Positions 46,309-55,281 of a DNA stretch of 64,000 bases are shown here, piece after piece (within the stretch, counting starts at the first letter, position 1; each line of letters starts with the position of its first letter). The stretch spans positions 62,001 to 126,000 of the forward strand of contig NZ_JADVOP010000004.1 in NCBI RefSeq assembly GCF_016508585.1, in the 5' to 3' direction. The notes under the pieces were generated by a model. The model was not told where the DNA came from. It made no database searches and was given only the letters and a program-made list of their open reading frames with translations. This DNA is from Acinetobacter baumannii (GTDB taxonomy: Bacteria; Pseudomonadota; Gammaproteobacteria; Pseudomonadales; Moraxellaceae). The position numbers and the translations under genes are program-made.

Positions 46309-47955
46309 TTAAACTGCCATGCTTAAAGGGTCTTTTTTCTCGACAAATGCTAAACCTGACTGATCCTGATGAATCATATCTACGGCTTTCTCAGCAATCA
46401 TAATCGCAGGTGCATTGGTGTTTCCATTGACCACTTTAGGCATAATAGATGCATCCACCACACGCAAGTTCTGAATACCATAAACACGCAAGCGCGGATC
46501 AACTACAGCCATTTCGTCCACGCCCATTTTACAACTGCCTACGGGATGATAGACTGTATCCGAGCGATCTCGTAAAACCTGCCGAATCTCCTCATCGGTA
46601 CGTACATTTGCAGTAAACAAATCTTCTTTGATCATGCTTTTAAATGCTTCAGACTGCATTAAAGTCTGAGTGAGCTTAAAGCCTTTAACCATTTCCTCTA
46701 AATCAGATTCTTCTCCATAGAAATTTGGATCAATCAATAGTGGATCATCGATACTCGGACCACTGATCTTGATCGTGCCCCGACTTTTCGGGTTCAATAA
46801 GCAAACATGGCAAGAAATACCATGCCCGGTATGCAAAGTCCGAGCATGGTTATCGACCAATGCAATCACAAAATGCAATTGTAGATTCGGTACTTTCTGC
46901 TCTGATGAGCTTTTAATAAAACCGCCACATTCAGCAAAATTTGTGGTAAGCAAACCACGCCGCTCTTTTCGATAACGGCCAATCTGTTTGATAAGATCAA
47001 TGGATCCAGGTATGGACAGCCCAAAAGTTCCCTGTATTTCACGTACTTTATAGCCAAAGATAAAATCAGGATGATCATGAAAATTCTTCCCCACACCAGG
47101 TAAGTGCTTTTTCACCTCGATCCCATGTTCCATTAACTCATGTTGGTCACCGATTCCAGATAACATCAGGATTTGAGGTGACTGCATTGCACCCGCACTG
47201 AGTAAAACTTCACGTCGCGCATGAATTTGCTTCAATTGCCCATTCTGTTTATATTCCACTCCCACAGCCACACCATTTTCGATCAAAATCCGCTGTGTTT
47301 GTGCCGAGGTCTCGACTGTTAAATTTTTTCGCTCAAGATGCGGAAAGAGATAGGCCCTTGCTGAACTACAGCGCTCGCCATTGATGTGGGTGACTTGATA
47401 AACACCTAAGCCTTCCTGCTCTTCTCCATTGAAGTCATCCAGAATTCGATAGCCCTGCTCTTTCGCTGCTGCGATATATTTTTGCTGAAGTGGATTGTCA
47501 CTGTGCAAATCTATCACGGACAATGGACCATCATTACCATGATATTGATTTTTAATTCTTTGATTATTCTCTGATTTAATAAAATAAGGTAAAACTTCAT
47601 CATATGACCAGCCTGTATTCCCTAAAGCTGACCAATCATCATAATCCTGTCGATGCCCTCGGATATAGACCATTGCATTGATTGCAGAGGATCCGCCCAG
47701 ACACTTACCACGAGGTTGGTAACCTCTGCGACCGTTCAAACCCTTCTGAGGAACGGTTTCAAATGCCCAGTTATTAATTTTTGTTGGAATGCTGATGACC
47801 GCTGCGCAGGGAACCTCGACTTTCCAGCCATCTCCAGTACCACCTGCCTCAAGCAAACAAACAGAAACCTGTGGATTTTCAGATAAACGACCCGCCAAAA
47901 CACAACCTGAGCTTCCACCACCAACAATAATATAATCAAATTCCTGTTTATTCAT
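46309..47955 (-). CDS. GMC-family FAD-dependent alcohol/choline dehydrogenase
   Basis: Oxidises a primary alcohol and passes electrons to the membrane quinone pool (family). The 548-residue protein begins with DYIIVGGGSSGCVLAGRL, the FAD loop, then PRGKCLGGSSAINAM (GMC signature 1), AGAMQSPQILMLSGIG (signature 2) and the catalytic histidine in YHPVGSCKMG. It could be AlkJ-like (aliphatic alcohols) or BetA-like (choline). No bet genes are adjacent. It stands alone. Confidence 0.85.
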   Translation of the reverse strand: MNKQEFDYIIVGGGSSGCVLAGRLSENPQVSVCLLEAGGTGDGWKVEVPCAAVISIPTKINNWAFETVPQKGLNGRRGYQPRGKCLGGSSAINAMVYIRGHRQDYDDWSALGNTGWSYDEVLPYFIKSENNQRIKNQYHGNDGPLSVIDLHSDNPLQQKYIAAAKEQGYRILDDFNGEEQEGLGVYQVTHINGERCSSARAYLFPHLERKNLTVETSAQTQRILIENGVAVGVEYKQNGQLKQIHARREVLLSAGAMQSPQILMLSGIGDQHELMEHGIEVKKHLPGVGKNFHDHPDFIFGYKVREIQGTFGLSIPGSIDLIKQIGRYRKERRGLLTTNFAECGGFIKSSSEQKVPNLQLHFVIALVDNHARTLHTGHGISCHVCLLNPKSRGTIKISGPSIDDPLLIDPNFYGEESDLEEMVKGFKLTQTLMQSEAFKSMIKEDLFTANVRTDEEIRQVLRDRSDTVYHPVGSCKMGVDEMAVVDPRLRVYGIQNLRVVDASIMPKVVNGNTNAPAIMIAEKAVDMIHQDQSGLAFVEKKDPLSMAV

Positions 47956-48163
47956 ATGAAATTCCTTTTTTGTTTTAAATTATTCCTCAATCATTATGCA
48001 TATTTTTAAACAATAAAAAATAATCATTCGTAACCGTGCCATTCAAGATTGAGAATATGTATCAAACATTTACGCATTGTCTAAAAAATCAACTTATCAA
48101 GACGCACTTTTTATATTAATCTGATGCAAACATTCTTTTAAAAACAAGAGATAAAAGAAAGCT

Positions 48164-48583
48164 ATGTTTATCATTCGGCAGTTTCAGGAAACCGACTTAG
48201 AAGATGTCATTGCACTTTGGGAGACGTGTGATTTAACACGTCCATGGAATAGCCCAGAAATTGATATTTTCCGGAAAGTTGCTCAAAAAGATGGATTATT
48301 TTTATTGGCGGTCAAAGATGAACAGTTGATTGCTACCGTGATGGGTGGCTATGACGGACATCGGGGCTGGGTAAATTATCTTGCCGTACATCCGCATGAT
48401 CAGCGTAATGGCGTGGCAACCGCCCTCATACAGCAGCTTGAAAAACGCTTGATTGCATTGGGTTGTCCAAAACTGCAACTGCTGATCCGCAAAGACAATA
48501 TTGATGTACAAAGCTTTTATGAACAATTGGGCTATGAAGAGATTGAAGTGGTTTGCTTAGGTAAGCGGCTGATTCAGGATTAA
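48164..48583 (+). CDS. YpeA-like GNAT acetyltransferase
   Basis: A 139-residue GNAT protein. The segments ALWETCDLTRPWN, VMGGYDGHRGW, the acetyl-CoA loop DQRNGVA and FYEQLGYEE to LGKRLI are those of Escherichia coli YpeA. The substrate is unknown in the family. Confidence 0.85.
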   Translation: MFIIRQFQETDLEDVIALWETCDLTRPWNSPEIDIFRKVAQKDGLFLLAVKDEQLIATVMGGYDGHRGWVNYLAVHPHDQRNGVATALIQQLEKRLIALGCPKLQLLIRKDNIDVQSFYEQLGYEEIEVVCLGKRLIQD

Positions 48584-48716
48584 AAACAGCCCCATCAAAT
48601 TAATCTCGTCATTGCTCCAGTGCTAGAGTTAAAAGTGGGGCAACACCGACACCATGTTTAAAGTGTGAAATGTAATGCTGTCAAAGTTTAAGGAGTTTAG
48701 GCATAGTTGAATATGC

Positions 48717-49976
48717 CTAAAACCTATAACCATAAGCAATCCCCAAAATATTCTGACTCATTTTAAGCTTAGCTTCACCACCACCAAATGCAGGTGAAAT
48801 TGATCCTTTCAGATCATTTTCCAAGGCATGTGTATAGGCAATACTGAGTTCTTGATGTGGATCAATATTCCAAGTTGCACCGACACTCAGATGGTCTTGA
48901 ATGACGCCAGGCGCCAGAATATTGAGAAAAGCCTCCTGTTCAGGAATCGGCTGATCATTATGGCTATAGCCTGCTCTTAAAAGCAGTTGAGGGTGTGCTT
49001 GATAAGACACCCCCAATTTATAGACATTAATGTCTTTCCAACCAAATCCAGGACCATGGGGAGAGCCAAAAAGCTGTCCCTGTTGCAGTTGTGTAGCATC
49101 CAATGAATTTCCAACAGATTTCACATCTGAATAGTTAATTCGCTGTACATCTGCTGCAATCGTGAGTTGAGGGCTTAGTTTCAATGCTGCACCCACTGCA
49201 TAATTTTCCGGGACATCAAAATCTCCATATTCAGCAAATAATCCCTGGTATTTATCGAAGCGATCTGCATTGATTTTTGAAGCATAGCTCGCACCTAACG
49301 TTAAGCGGTCATTGAAGAATATGCCTGACCAACCCACGCGTGCTCCTAGACCTGTAACACTCTGTTTTCCTCGATTGCTGAAGTTTGAAGCATCTGTAGA
49401 AAATCCCGCAAAGCCTTGAATTCCCTTCGCTTCAAAACGCTGATACAGAATATTGGTCGCGATACCCACAGATTGATTTGTAGTATATTTCCAAGATACC
49501 GCAGGAGAGACAAAAACTTGGGTTAAATCCACCCCAGTCGTACCCCTATTCCCAAATGCAGCAAACGGATTATTCTGATAGTCCGTGTTCATGCCACCAT
49601 TGCCATACACCGCCAAACCTAAGGCGACTTGATCATTGATTTGACGATTTAGGGCAATTTCTGGCAATACAAAATATTTTCGTCCATTGCCATCATATGA
49701 ACCATTCGCATTCGACAACTGATTTGCGGCAATGTCTGCAGAACGATCAGGCGAAAAAATACTCGCTCCAATATCAATGCGGTTTCCGACCCAGCTTAAA
49801 CCTGCGGGGTTGTTGGCGATGCTGAGTGCATCTTGAAATTGAGCGATCGATACACCCGCATTGCCTTGAGCTTTTACACCATAGGCATGCATAAAATAGC
49901 CTGTTGTTGCTGAAGCATTAGAGCTATATAAAATACCAGCAATCGCCAGACTCATGACTTGAGATATAAATTTCAT
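48717..49976 (-). CDS. FadL-family outer-membrane transporter
   Basis: A beta-barrel channel for long-chain fatty acids or hydrophobic compounds. The 419-residue protein has a signal peptide ending near NASA (23), the mature start TTGYFMHAYGVKAQGNAG with the NNPAGLSWVG hatch region, and a C-terminal Phe (YGYRF) typical of outer-membrane barrels. The gene lies near a GMC dehydrogenase, and acr1 is 14 kb away. Lipid or hydrocarbon uptake is inferred. Confidence 0.88.
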   Translation of the reverse strand: MKFISQVMSLAIAGILYSSNASATTGYFMHAYGVKAQGNAGVSIAQFQDALSIANNPAGLSWVGNRIDIGASIFSPDRSADIAANQLSNANGSYDGNGRKYFVLPEIALNRQINDQVALGLAVYGNGGMNTDYQNNPFAAFGNRGTTGVDLTQVFVSPAVSWKYTTNQSVGIATNILYQRFEAKGIQGFAGFSTDASNFSNRGKQSVTGLGARVGWSGIFFNDRLTLGASYASKINADRFDKYQGLFAEYGDFDVPENYAVGAALKLSPQLTIAADVQRINYSDVKSVGNSLDATQLQQGQLFGSPHGPGFGWKDINVYKLGVSYQAHPQLLLRAGYSHNDQPIPEQEAFLNILAPGVIQDHLSVGATWNIDPHQELSIAYTHALENDLKGSISPAFGGGEAKLKMSQNILGIAYGYRF

Positions 49977-50062
49977 TGAATCATATTATCTTTAAATAAT
50001 ATATAACTAAGTATATTGTTAGCCATATATCTTGTAATCCAAGATAAAATGAGATCATTATT

Positions 50063-50824
50063 CTATTTTTTCATAAAACACTTTTTCTTCACCTGCTTTA
50101 CTCGTCCCAGACGCAAGAATACAGGAAATTCTATTTTTAAATCTTGGTGTTGATTGCTTAACTGTTCAGCCAGCTCAAGTAAGGGATGATCTTGATTTTT
50201 TTCACAATAGTGCTGTATGGCAGACCATGTAGATAAATATTTTAACAGTTGTGCTGATGACCACTGATACTGCATTTTAAAGTTCGCGACCGTTATTTCT
50301 TCAAATGGGAATGGAATCGTCTGATATTCTTCATCAATATAACGCCGCTCTGCATCCCAGTAACCGTTTAATTTTTTAAAATATACATCTTGAATCATTG
50401 AGTGAATGGTTGCATTTTCAACTTGAATTAAGCCATATCCGATTACAGCAAGAATTCCCTGTGGTTTAAGTGTTCTTTGAACCTCTTTATAAAATCCATC
50501 AAAATCAAACCAGTGGATTGCCTGTGCTACAGAAATCAGATCAAAACTGTGAGTCGCAAATGACGTATGTTCAGCCGCTTGAACCTGATAGCTGACATTA
50601 TCAAAATAAGGCGCAAGCTGTAGTTGTTTTTCGCTCAAATCAGTAGCAACAATATGATCAAAATAAGGCGTCAGCAATTGCGTGAATTGTCCTGAACCCG
50701 CCCCGCAATCCCATGCAAAACTACGCTCAGGAACATAGTTTAAAATTTCCTGAACCACATCCTGTGGGTAACTGGGTCGTGCTTGTTGATAAAGCGCACT
50801 GCCTGATGAAAATAAATCTTTCAT
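50063..50824 (-). CDS. class I SAM-dependent methyltransferase
   Basis: A 253-residue methyltransferase of the type-11 fold. Motif I is WDCGAGSGQFTQLL (about 39-52), with ATDLSEKQL as the acidic strand and VAQAIHWFDF as motif III/IV. The substrate is not known. The C-terminus is basic and ends in a short Lys-rich tail. Confidence 0.82.
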   Translation of the reverse strand: MKDLFSSGSALYQQARPSYPQDVVQEILNYVPERSFAWDCGAGSGQFTQLLTPYFDHIVATDLSEKQLQLAPYFDNVSYQVQAAEHTSFATHSFDLISVAQAIHWFDFDGFYKEVQRTLKPQGILAVIGYGLIQVENATIHSMIQDVYFKKLNGYWDAERRYIDEEYQTIPFPFEEITVANFKMQYQWSSAQLLKYLSTWSAIQHYCEKNQDHPLLELAEQLSNQHQDLKIEFPVFLRLGRVKQVKKKCFMKK

Positions 50825-50982
50825 TGTTTTTATAACAATCTATTCGTTTTATAAAAATTTATTTTACGTCATTTCCACACCAGCTCAAGACATTTTGTAA
50901 GACAATAAAAGCCATTGCTGTTTTCAATAGGCATATTTTCTAGAACACTGACAATGACACTGGATGCTAAATCACAGACAAT

Positions 50983-51010
50983 AAAAAACCCCAAACACTG
51001 TTTGAGGCTT
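50983..51010 (-). terminator. terminator after the distal tRNA-Phe
   Basis: On the minus strand CCTCAAAC pairs with GTTTGGGG (one wobble) around AGT and is followed by six T. It lies about a dozen bases after the tRNA. Confidence 0.8.
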
Positions 51011-51018
51011 TTCAAATA

Positions 51019-51094
51019 TGGTGGCGAGACCCAGGATCGAACTGGGGACACACGGATTTTCAATCCGTTGCTCTACCTACTGAGCTATCACGCC
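51019..51094 (-). tRNA. tRNA-Phe (anticodon GAA), copy 1
   Basis: A 76-base cloverleaf with encoded CCA. The anticodon stem ACGGA/TCCGT encloses TTGAAAA with anticodon GAA. The acceptor GGCGTGA against TCTCGCC pairs except for U5 with U68. It is identical to copy 2. Confidence 0.95.
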
Positions 51095-51104
51095 GATGCG
51101 GTGT

Positions 51105-51133
51105 ATTAAGCCGTATCTGTATTCAATAGTCAA
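51105..51133 (-). promoter_or_regulatory. promoter of tRNA-Phe copy 1
   Basis: On the minus strand TTGACT (51133-51128), 17 bases, then CTTAAT (51110-51105), followed by an ACACCGC discriminator and the tRNA 11 bases on. Confidence 0.65.
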
Positions 51134-51175
51134 TAAAAATCATGACTTTTTTATTCAAGCGAATATTTTTTACCC

Positions 51176-51204
51176 AAAAAAAATCCCTGATGGGATCAGG
51201 GATT
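51176..51204 (-). terminator. terminator between the two tRNA-Phe genes
   Basis: On the minus strand AATCCCTGA pairs perfectly with TCAGGGATT over a five-base loop, followed by six T. It separates copy 2 from copy 1, so each copy is its own unit. Confidence 0.85.
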
Positions 51205-51226
51205 GAAATCTTAAGATTTTTAAATA

Positions 51227-51302
51227 TGGTGGCGAGACCCAGGATCGAACTGGGGACACACGGATTTTCAATCCGTTGCTCTACCTACTGAGCTATCACG
51301 CC
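51227..51302 (-). tRNA. tRNA-Phe (anticodon GAA), copy 2
   Basis: A 76-base tRNA identical to copy 1, including the U5-U68 mismatch in the acceptor stem. The repeated block extends a few bases on each side (AAATATGG and CGATG), which points to a local duplication. Confidence 0.95.
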
Positions 51303-51312
51303 GATGGGGCGT

Positions 51313-51341
51313 ATTAAACAATTTAATCCACAAGTCGTCAA
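51313..51341 (-). promoter_or_regulatory. promoter of tRNA-Phe copy 2
   Basis: On the minus strand TTGACG (51341-51336), exactly 17 bases, TTTAAT (51318-51313), then a GC-rich ACGCCCC discriminator as expected for stringent control of stable RNA. Confidence 0.75.
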
Positions 51342-51550
51342 GCATAGAAAGCATTAAAATCTCTCAACAGTCTATTTTTACAACAAAATCAGCCTATTTA
51401 TGCGCAAATGGATGCTTTTTCACACATATTTGAGCAAGAAATTACTTTCATGCTGTCGATTGGTGTAAACAATTTGCCCGTGCTGGTTTTTGAATCTTTT
51501 CGAAATGCAGTTAAAAATAACGATTTACAATTCAATTTTTTAAATAAAGA
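51342..51550. other. intergenic stretch without a supported gene
   Basis: About 210 bases upstream of the tRNA promoter. A plus-strand frame passes through, but it has no ribosome binding site and runs antisense into the acetyltransferase gene. Nothing else was seen. Confidence 0.4.
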
Positions 51551-51583
51551 GAACAAAAGCAATCACTCCAGCTGCTTTTGTTC
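51551..51583 (-). terminator. terminator after the PanZ-like gene
   Basis: GAACAAAAGCA pairs perfectly with TGCTTTTGTTC over an 11-base loop, 20 bases after the stop at 51604, with a T-rich tail on the minus strand. Confidence 0.7.
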
Positions 51584-51603
51584 ATTCAGTAAACGCCAAT
51601 CGC

Positions 51604-51981
51604 TTAGATTTTACCAAGGTGTGCTAAACAACGATGTATTGCACCGCAGCCTGGTTCAAAGTTCTTTACACCCTTTTCTTCTTCAATGCGACAAACTTCC
51701 TCAACCAAACGTTCAGCAACCCCGCGCCCTCGATTGGCTGGATGCACCACAATATTTTCTAAAGTTCTGCTTTCACCTTGTCCGGTACACCATAATGCCC
51801 CAATAATCTTAGTATTAAATTCTGCGACATAAAGTAGGGTATAATGAGCCAAGTTTTGCTCAAGTTGTTCTATGGCATCATGACCATCCCCAAATTCGGG
51901 ACTGGTGTCATATAATCGCTCAAGCTGATCGCGAACTTCTTCATTTTCTAGTGAAGTTTTAGCATGTACGGTAATAGGCAT
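51604..51981 (-). CDS. small GNAT protein, possibly a PanZ-like acetyl-CoA sensor
   Basis: A 125-residue single-domain GNAT protein with the acetyl-CoA loop VVHPANRGRGVAERLVEEV. Length and layout are similar to PanZ, which binds acetyl-CoA and matures aspartate decarboxylase PanD, but the resemblance is general. A simple acetyltransferase is the other option. The C-terminus, EPGCGAIHRCLAHLGK, has a Cys-rich helix. Confidence 0.6.
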   Translation of the reverse strand: MPITVHAKTSLENEEVRDQLERLYDTSPEFGDGHDAIEQLEQNLAHYTLLYVAEFNTKIIGALWCTGQGESRTLENIVVHPANRGRGVAERLVEEVCRIEEEKGVKNFEPGCGAIHRCLAHLGKI

Positions 51982-52083
51982 TGATTAACCCTCCTGAGCA
52001 ATCTAATATGCTGTCACTTTCGTCACAGCGAAACATCTTTACATCAAACTTTTAATTTTTGACGTTTTTTGAGGAACGTGTCT

Positions 52084-52677
52084 ATGGCGCAACGTATCAG
52101 TGAAGTGGTAAGAAACACCAACGAAACTAAAATTCGAGTTCGTGTGAATCTTGACGGTACTGGTCAAGGCACGCTCAATACAGGTGTACCCTTTTTAGAC
52201 CATATGATTGATCAAATCAAGCGTCATGGTTTATTTGATATTGATATTCATTGTGACGGCGACTTGGAAATCGATGATCACCACACGGTAGAAGACTGTG
52301 GGATTACCCTAGGGCAAGCTTTTGCACAAGCGCTTGGTGATAAAAAAGGGCTAAAACGTTATGGTCATTTTTATGCACCACTGGATGAGTCTTTAAGCCG
52401 TGTCGTTGTCGATCTATCAGGTCGTCCAGGGTTGTGGATGGATATTCCCTTTACTCGCGCACGAATTGGTAGCTTTGATGTTGATTTATTTTCAGAGTTT
52501 TTCCAAGGCTTTGTCAATCATGCCTTGATGACCCTACACATTGACAACTTAAAAGGTAAAAACAGCCATCACCAAATTGAAAGTGTGTTCAAAGCATTTG
52601 CTCGCGCACTACGTATGGCATGCGAAGTTGATCCTCGTGCTGAAAATACTGTTGCTTCTACCAAAGGAACCTTGTAA
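52084..52677 (+). CDS. hisB: imidazoleglycerol-phosphate dehydratase
   Basis: Sixth step of histidine synthesis. From the ATG at 52084 ([11 protein letters not shown]) it is 197 residues, the usual length for a monofunctional enzyme without the phosphatase half found in enteric bacteria. The manganese-binding motifs [24 protein letters not shown] and the late [16 protein letters not shown] are present. The longer TTG frame is not used. Its stop shares one base with the hisH start. Confidence 0.95.
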   Translation: MAQRISEVVRNTNETKIRVRVNLDGTGQGTLNTGVPFLDHMIDQIKRHGLFDIDIHCDGDLEIDDHHTVEDCGITLGQAFAQALGDKKGLKRYGHFYAPLDESLSRVVVDLSGRPGLWMDIPFTRARIGSFDVDLFSEFFQGFVNHALMTLHIDNLKGKNSHHQIESVFKAFARALRMACEVDPRAENTVASTKGTL

Positions 52678-53294
52678 TGACCCGTATTGCCCTTCTTGAT
52701 TATGGCATGGGAAACCTTCATTCGGCAGCTAAAGCGCTCGAACATGTGGGTGCAACTGTAGATGTCACCAATGAACCAAAGCTGATTGCTCAAGCAGATA
52801 AAATTGTATTTCCAGGTGTAGGAGCAATGCGCGACTGCATTCAAGGCATGCATGAAGCAGGAATCGATGAAGTTGTACGTCAAGCTGCCTTCAATAAACC
52901 TGTGCTGGCAATTTGTGTCGGTATGCAGGCTTTGCTTGAATCATCCGAAGAAAATGGTGGTACTCAAGCGTTGGGGATTTTTGATGGCATGGTCAAACAT
53001 TTTCCAGATATGGAGGGCTTAAAAGTTCCTCATATGGGCTGGAACCAAGTCCACCAAGCTGATCCAAGTCATCCAATGTGGAAAAATATTGAACAAGATT
53101 CACGTTTCTACTTTGTGCATAGCTATTATGTTGAACCTAAGGATTCCACACTCATTGCAGCAACATGTGATTATGGTTTGCAGTTCTGTACTGCGATTCA
53201 TAAAGAAAATCTTTTTGCTACACAATTCCATCCAGAAAAGAGCCATACAGCAGGTTTGCAATTGCTGAAAAACTTTGTGGAATGGAACATTTAA
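52677..53294 (+). CDS. hisH: imidazole glycerol phosphate synthase glutaminase subunit
   Basis: Supplies ammonia to HisF. The 205-residue class I amidotransferase has nucleophile C80 (ICVGMQ) and the H185/E187 pair (FHPEKS). It is translationally coupled to hisB (TAATG). Its partner hisF is encoded about 6.4 kb away. Confidence 0.95.
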   Translation: MTRIALLDYGMGNLHSAAKALEHVGATVDVTNEPKLIAQADKIVFPGVGAMRDCIQGMHEAGIDEVVRQAAFNKPVLAICVGMQALLESSEENGGTQALGIFDGMVKHFPDMEGLKVPHMGWNQVHQADPSHPMWKNIEQDSRFYFVHSYYVEPKDSTLIAATCDYGLQFCTAIHKENLFATQFHPEKSHTAGLQLLKNFVEWNI

Positions 53295-53314
53295 CACCTC
53301 AAGATCAAGAAATT

Positions 53315-53338
53315 CAGAGTCAATTTAAATTGGCTCTG
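53315..53338 (+). terminator. probable terminator after hisH
   Basis: CAGAGTCAAT pairs with ATTGGCTCTG (one G-T pair) around TTAA, about 20 bases after the stop. The following T-run is poor. Confidence 0.5.
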
Positions 53339-53443
53339 ATTATCCAAATTACTAGAGAAAACAAAGTCTTAAAACTTCATTATTCTGTGTTTCAAACAGA
53401 CGCCGATAAAAAATTTAACACTTATTGATTCAATGGCTTATAA

Positions 53444-53971
53444 ATGAAAAATAACAATCTAAGCAAAGATGCACTGCTTCATCCCAGTGGACGTTTTGGA
53501 CGGTTATCATTGATTGCATGGTTAACGATTCTCACCATTATTCTATGCTCACTCAATCTTTATATCTCATTCCAGATGCTGAATACCGACGAAGATTTTA
53601 ATCAGATTGAACCTTTGGCGTTCTTTTTATGGGCGACCTTACACATCTCGTGTATCTATACATTTTTTATATTCATCATTCGTAGACTACATGATCTTAA
53701 TCGTTCAGGTTGGTGGTCTGTGTTGATTCTAATCCCGGTTGTGCAAGTGCTTTTTTTATTTTTGATATTTGTCGCACCTGGCTCTTTTCATGACAATCAA
53801 TACGGTAGCAGCAGACTGACACCTGTTTGGGAGAAAACTGTTGCACTGGTCTCAATCATTTGTACACCCATTTTAACGCTCGTGGTCATCTATATTTTGG
53901 CAGTCTCGCCCACATTGAATACTGATCCGCAAATCGAATTTGAAGGATCACATCACATGATGCCACCGTAA
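53444..53971 (+). CDS. DUF805 membrane protein
   Basis: A 175-residue protein with four predicted membrane segments and the DUF805 signature, GRFGRL at the start and RRLHDLNRSGWW in the middle. The function of the family is unknown. It converges with the XRE gene, two bases away. Confidence 0.82.
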   Translation: MKNNNLSKDALLHPSGRFGRLSLIAWLTILTIILCSLNLYISFQMLNTDEDFNQIEPLAFFLWATLHISCIYTFFIFIIRRLHDLNRSGWWSVLILIPVVQVLFLFLIFVAPGSFHDNQYGSSRLTPVWEKTVALVSIICTPILTLVVIYILAVSPTLNTDPQIEFEGSHHMMPP

Positions 53972-53973
53972 CG

Positions 53974-54375
53974 TTAATCTTTAGTAACAAAACCACCTTC
54001 TAACGGTTCAACACTGATTTTTATCTCTGCTTTTAAGTTTAGCGCCGCATAACGATCTTTAATCTCATTGATTAACTGCTCCATGCTGACATGACTTAAA
54101 TCCAGTTCAGATTCAGCATAAGCCTTACTCACAAGATCCGTTTTATCTTGCTGTTTGGCTTCCATATTCCAGCGTTCAGTCATACCCACTAAACGTGCCA
54201 GTTCAATTAAGCTTTGCGCACTTGCAGGTGTTGAGTTATGCAGCCATTTACTCATTGTGCCTTTTGAGGTTTCCAGCACATTGACAATATCGCTGGCCTT
54301 TATATTTTTATCTTGAATCAATTGCTTTAAACGTTTTGCACCTTCAATAAAAAGATCATCTTCTTTTTCTACCAT
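53974..54375 (-). CDS. XRE-like DNA-binding protein
   Basis: A 133-residue protein with a helix-turn-helix at about residues 27-48 (SDIVNVLETSKGTMSKWL) followed by a helical C-terminal part of unknown role. It is divergent from the exonuclease gene across 168 bases. It may repress itself or its neighbour. No toxin partner is evident, so I do not call an antitoxin. Confidence 0.7.
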   Translation of the reverse strand: MVEKEDDLFIEGAKRLKQLIQDKNIKASDIVNVLETSKGTMSKWLHNSTPASAQSLIELARLVGMTERWNMEAKQQDKTDLVSKAYAESELDLSHVSMEQLINEIKDRYAALNLKAEIKISVEPLEGGFVTKD

Positions 54376-54543
54376 CTGCTTGATTCCTGTAATTTCATCT
54401 CACAAAACTATCATCTTTTATTCAAAGTTTGTTATAACACAATATCGTTAAATTTTTTTATGTCTTGCCTGCTCAATTTTAATCAATACAGCAAGCAAAT
54501 TATGGAATTTCAGCTGCCCCCTTAAATCTGAGAGCTAAAATTT

Positions 54544-55206
54544 GTGAATGATCAGAGCCAACAACTCCCAAGCAAGGAACAGATTCTAAGCTTTCCACGT
54601 TTTCAAAATTTACCCTTAAATAAAATTATTGTGATCAATACCTTAGAACAGTGTCATAAAATTTCAGAAGAATTATCAAAAGTGACTTTACTCGGCTTTG
54701 ATACAGAGTCAAAACCGACTTTTACTAAAGGTGAAGTTCAGACGGGGCCTCATCTCATTCAACTTGCGACCGCTGAGAAAGCTTATTTATTTCAGGTTTC
54801 ATCTGAAATTCTAACCTTTTTAAAACCCTTTTTAGAAAACACAAATCAACTCAAAGTCGGCTTTGGTCTAAAAAATGACTTACATTTATTTCGTAAAAAA
54901 GGTATAGAGCTGCATAGTGTGATTGAGCTTTCCAAGCGTTTCTCCAGTTTCGGTATCACTAACCCATTAGGCATTAAAAATGCTATGGCACTCCTGTTTC
55001 AGGTTCATTTTCCAAAAAGCAAATCAGTCAGCACTTCTAACTGGGCAAAAAAAAATCTGACCATTCCACAAATTCAGTACGCAGCAGCAGATGCTTATGC
55101 GCCTGTTCTTATTTTCAAGGCGCTGCTCGATTTAAATTTAATCCCCATTGATATCGCCAAAATCGTGACTGAATTGCAGAAGAATGAAAATAAAAGCCCT
55201 AACTGA
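54544..55206 (+). CDS. DEDDy 3'-5' exonuclease-fold protein
   Basis: A 220-residue single-domain exonuclease like the catalytic part of RNase D or WRN. The catalytic residues are visible: D53 and E55 (FDTES), D112 (GLKND), and Y179/D183 (YAAADAY), so it should be active. No HRDC or helicase domain is present. It starts at GTG with a GAGAG-type site. RNA or DNA as substrate is unresolved. Confidence 0.82.
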   Translation: MNDQSQQLPSKEQILSFPRFQNLPLNKIIVINTLEQCHKISEELSKVTLLGFDTESKPTFTKGEVQTGPHLIQLATAEKAYLFQVSSEILTFLKPFLENTNQLKVGFGLKNDLHLFRKKGIELHSVIELSKRFSSFGITNPLGIKNAMALLFQVHFPKSKSVSTSNWAKKNLTIPQIQYAAADAYAPVLIFKALLDLNLIPIDIAKIVTELQKNENKSPN

Positions 55207-55281
55207 TACTTAGAAATTGATCAAGTTTTTGCTAAGATGAACGCCAATCAATTTCTATGAGATTAGGCAAGGAGCGAAAGC

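Noticed and set aside
51408..51806. 132-codon plus-strand frame between the tRNA promoter and the PanZ-like gene
   Set aside because: It lacks a ribosome binding site, its second half is antisense to a good GNAT gene, and a terminator hairpin lies inside it.
53974..54375. XRE gene as antitoxin of a toxin-antitoxin pair
   Set aside because: The neighbours are a DUF805 membrane protein on the opposite strand and an exonuclease across a 168-base gap; neither has the size or coupling of a typical toxin gene.
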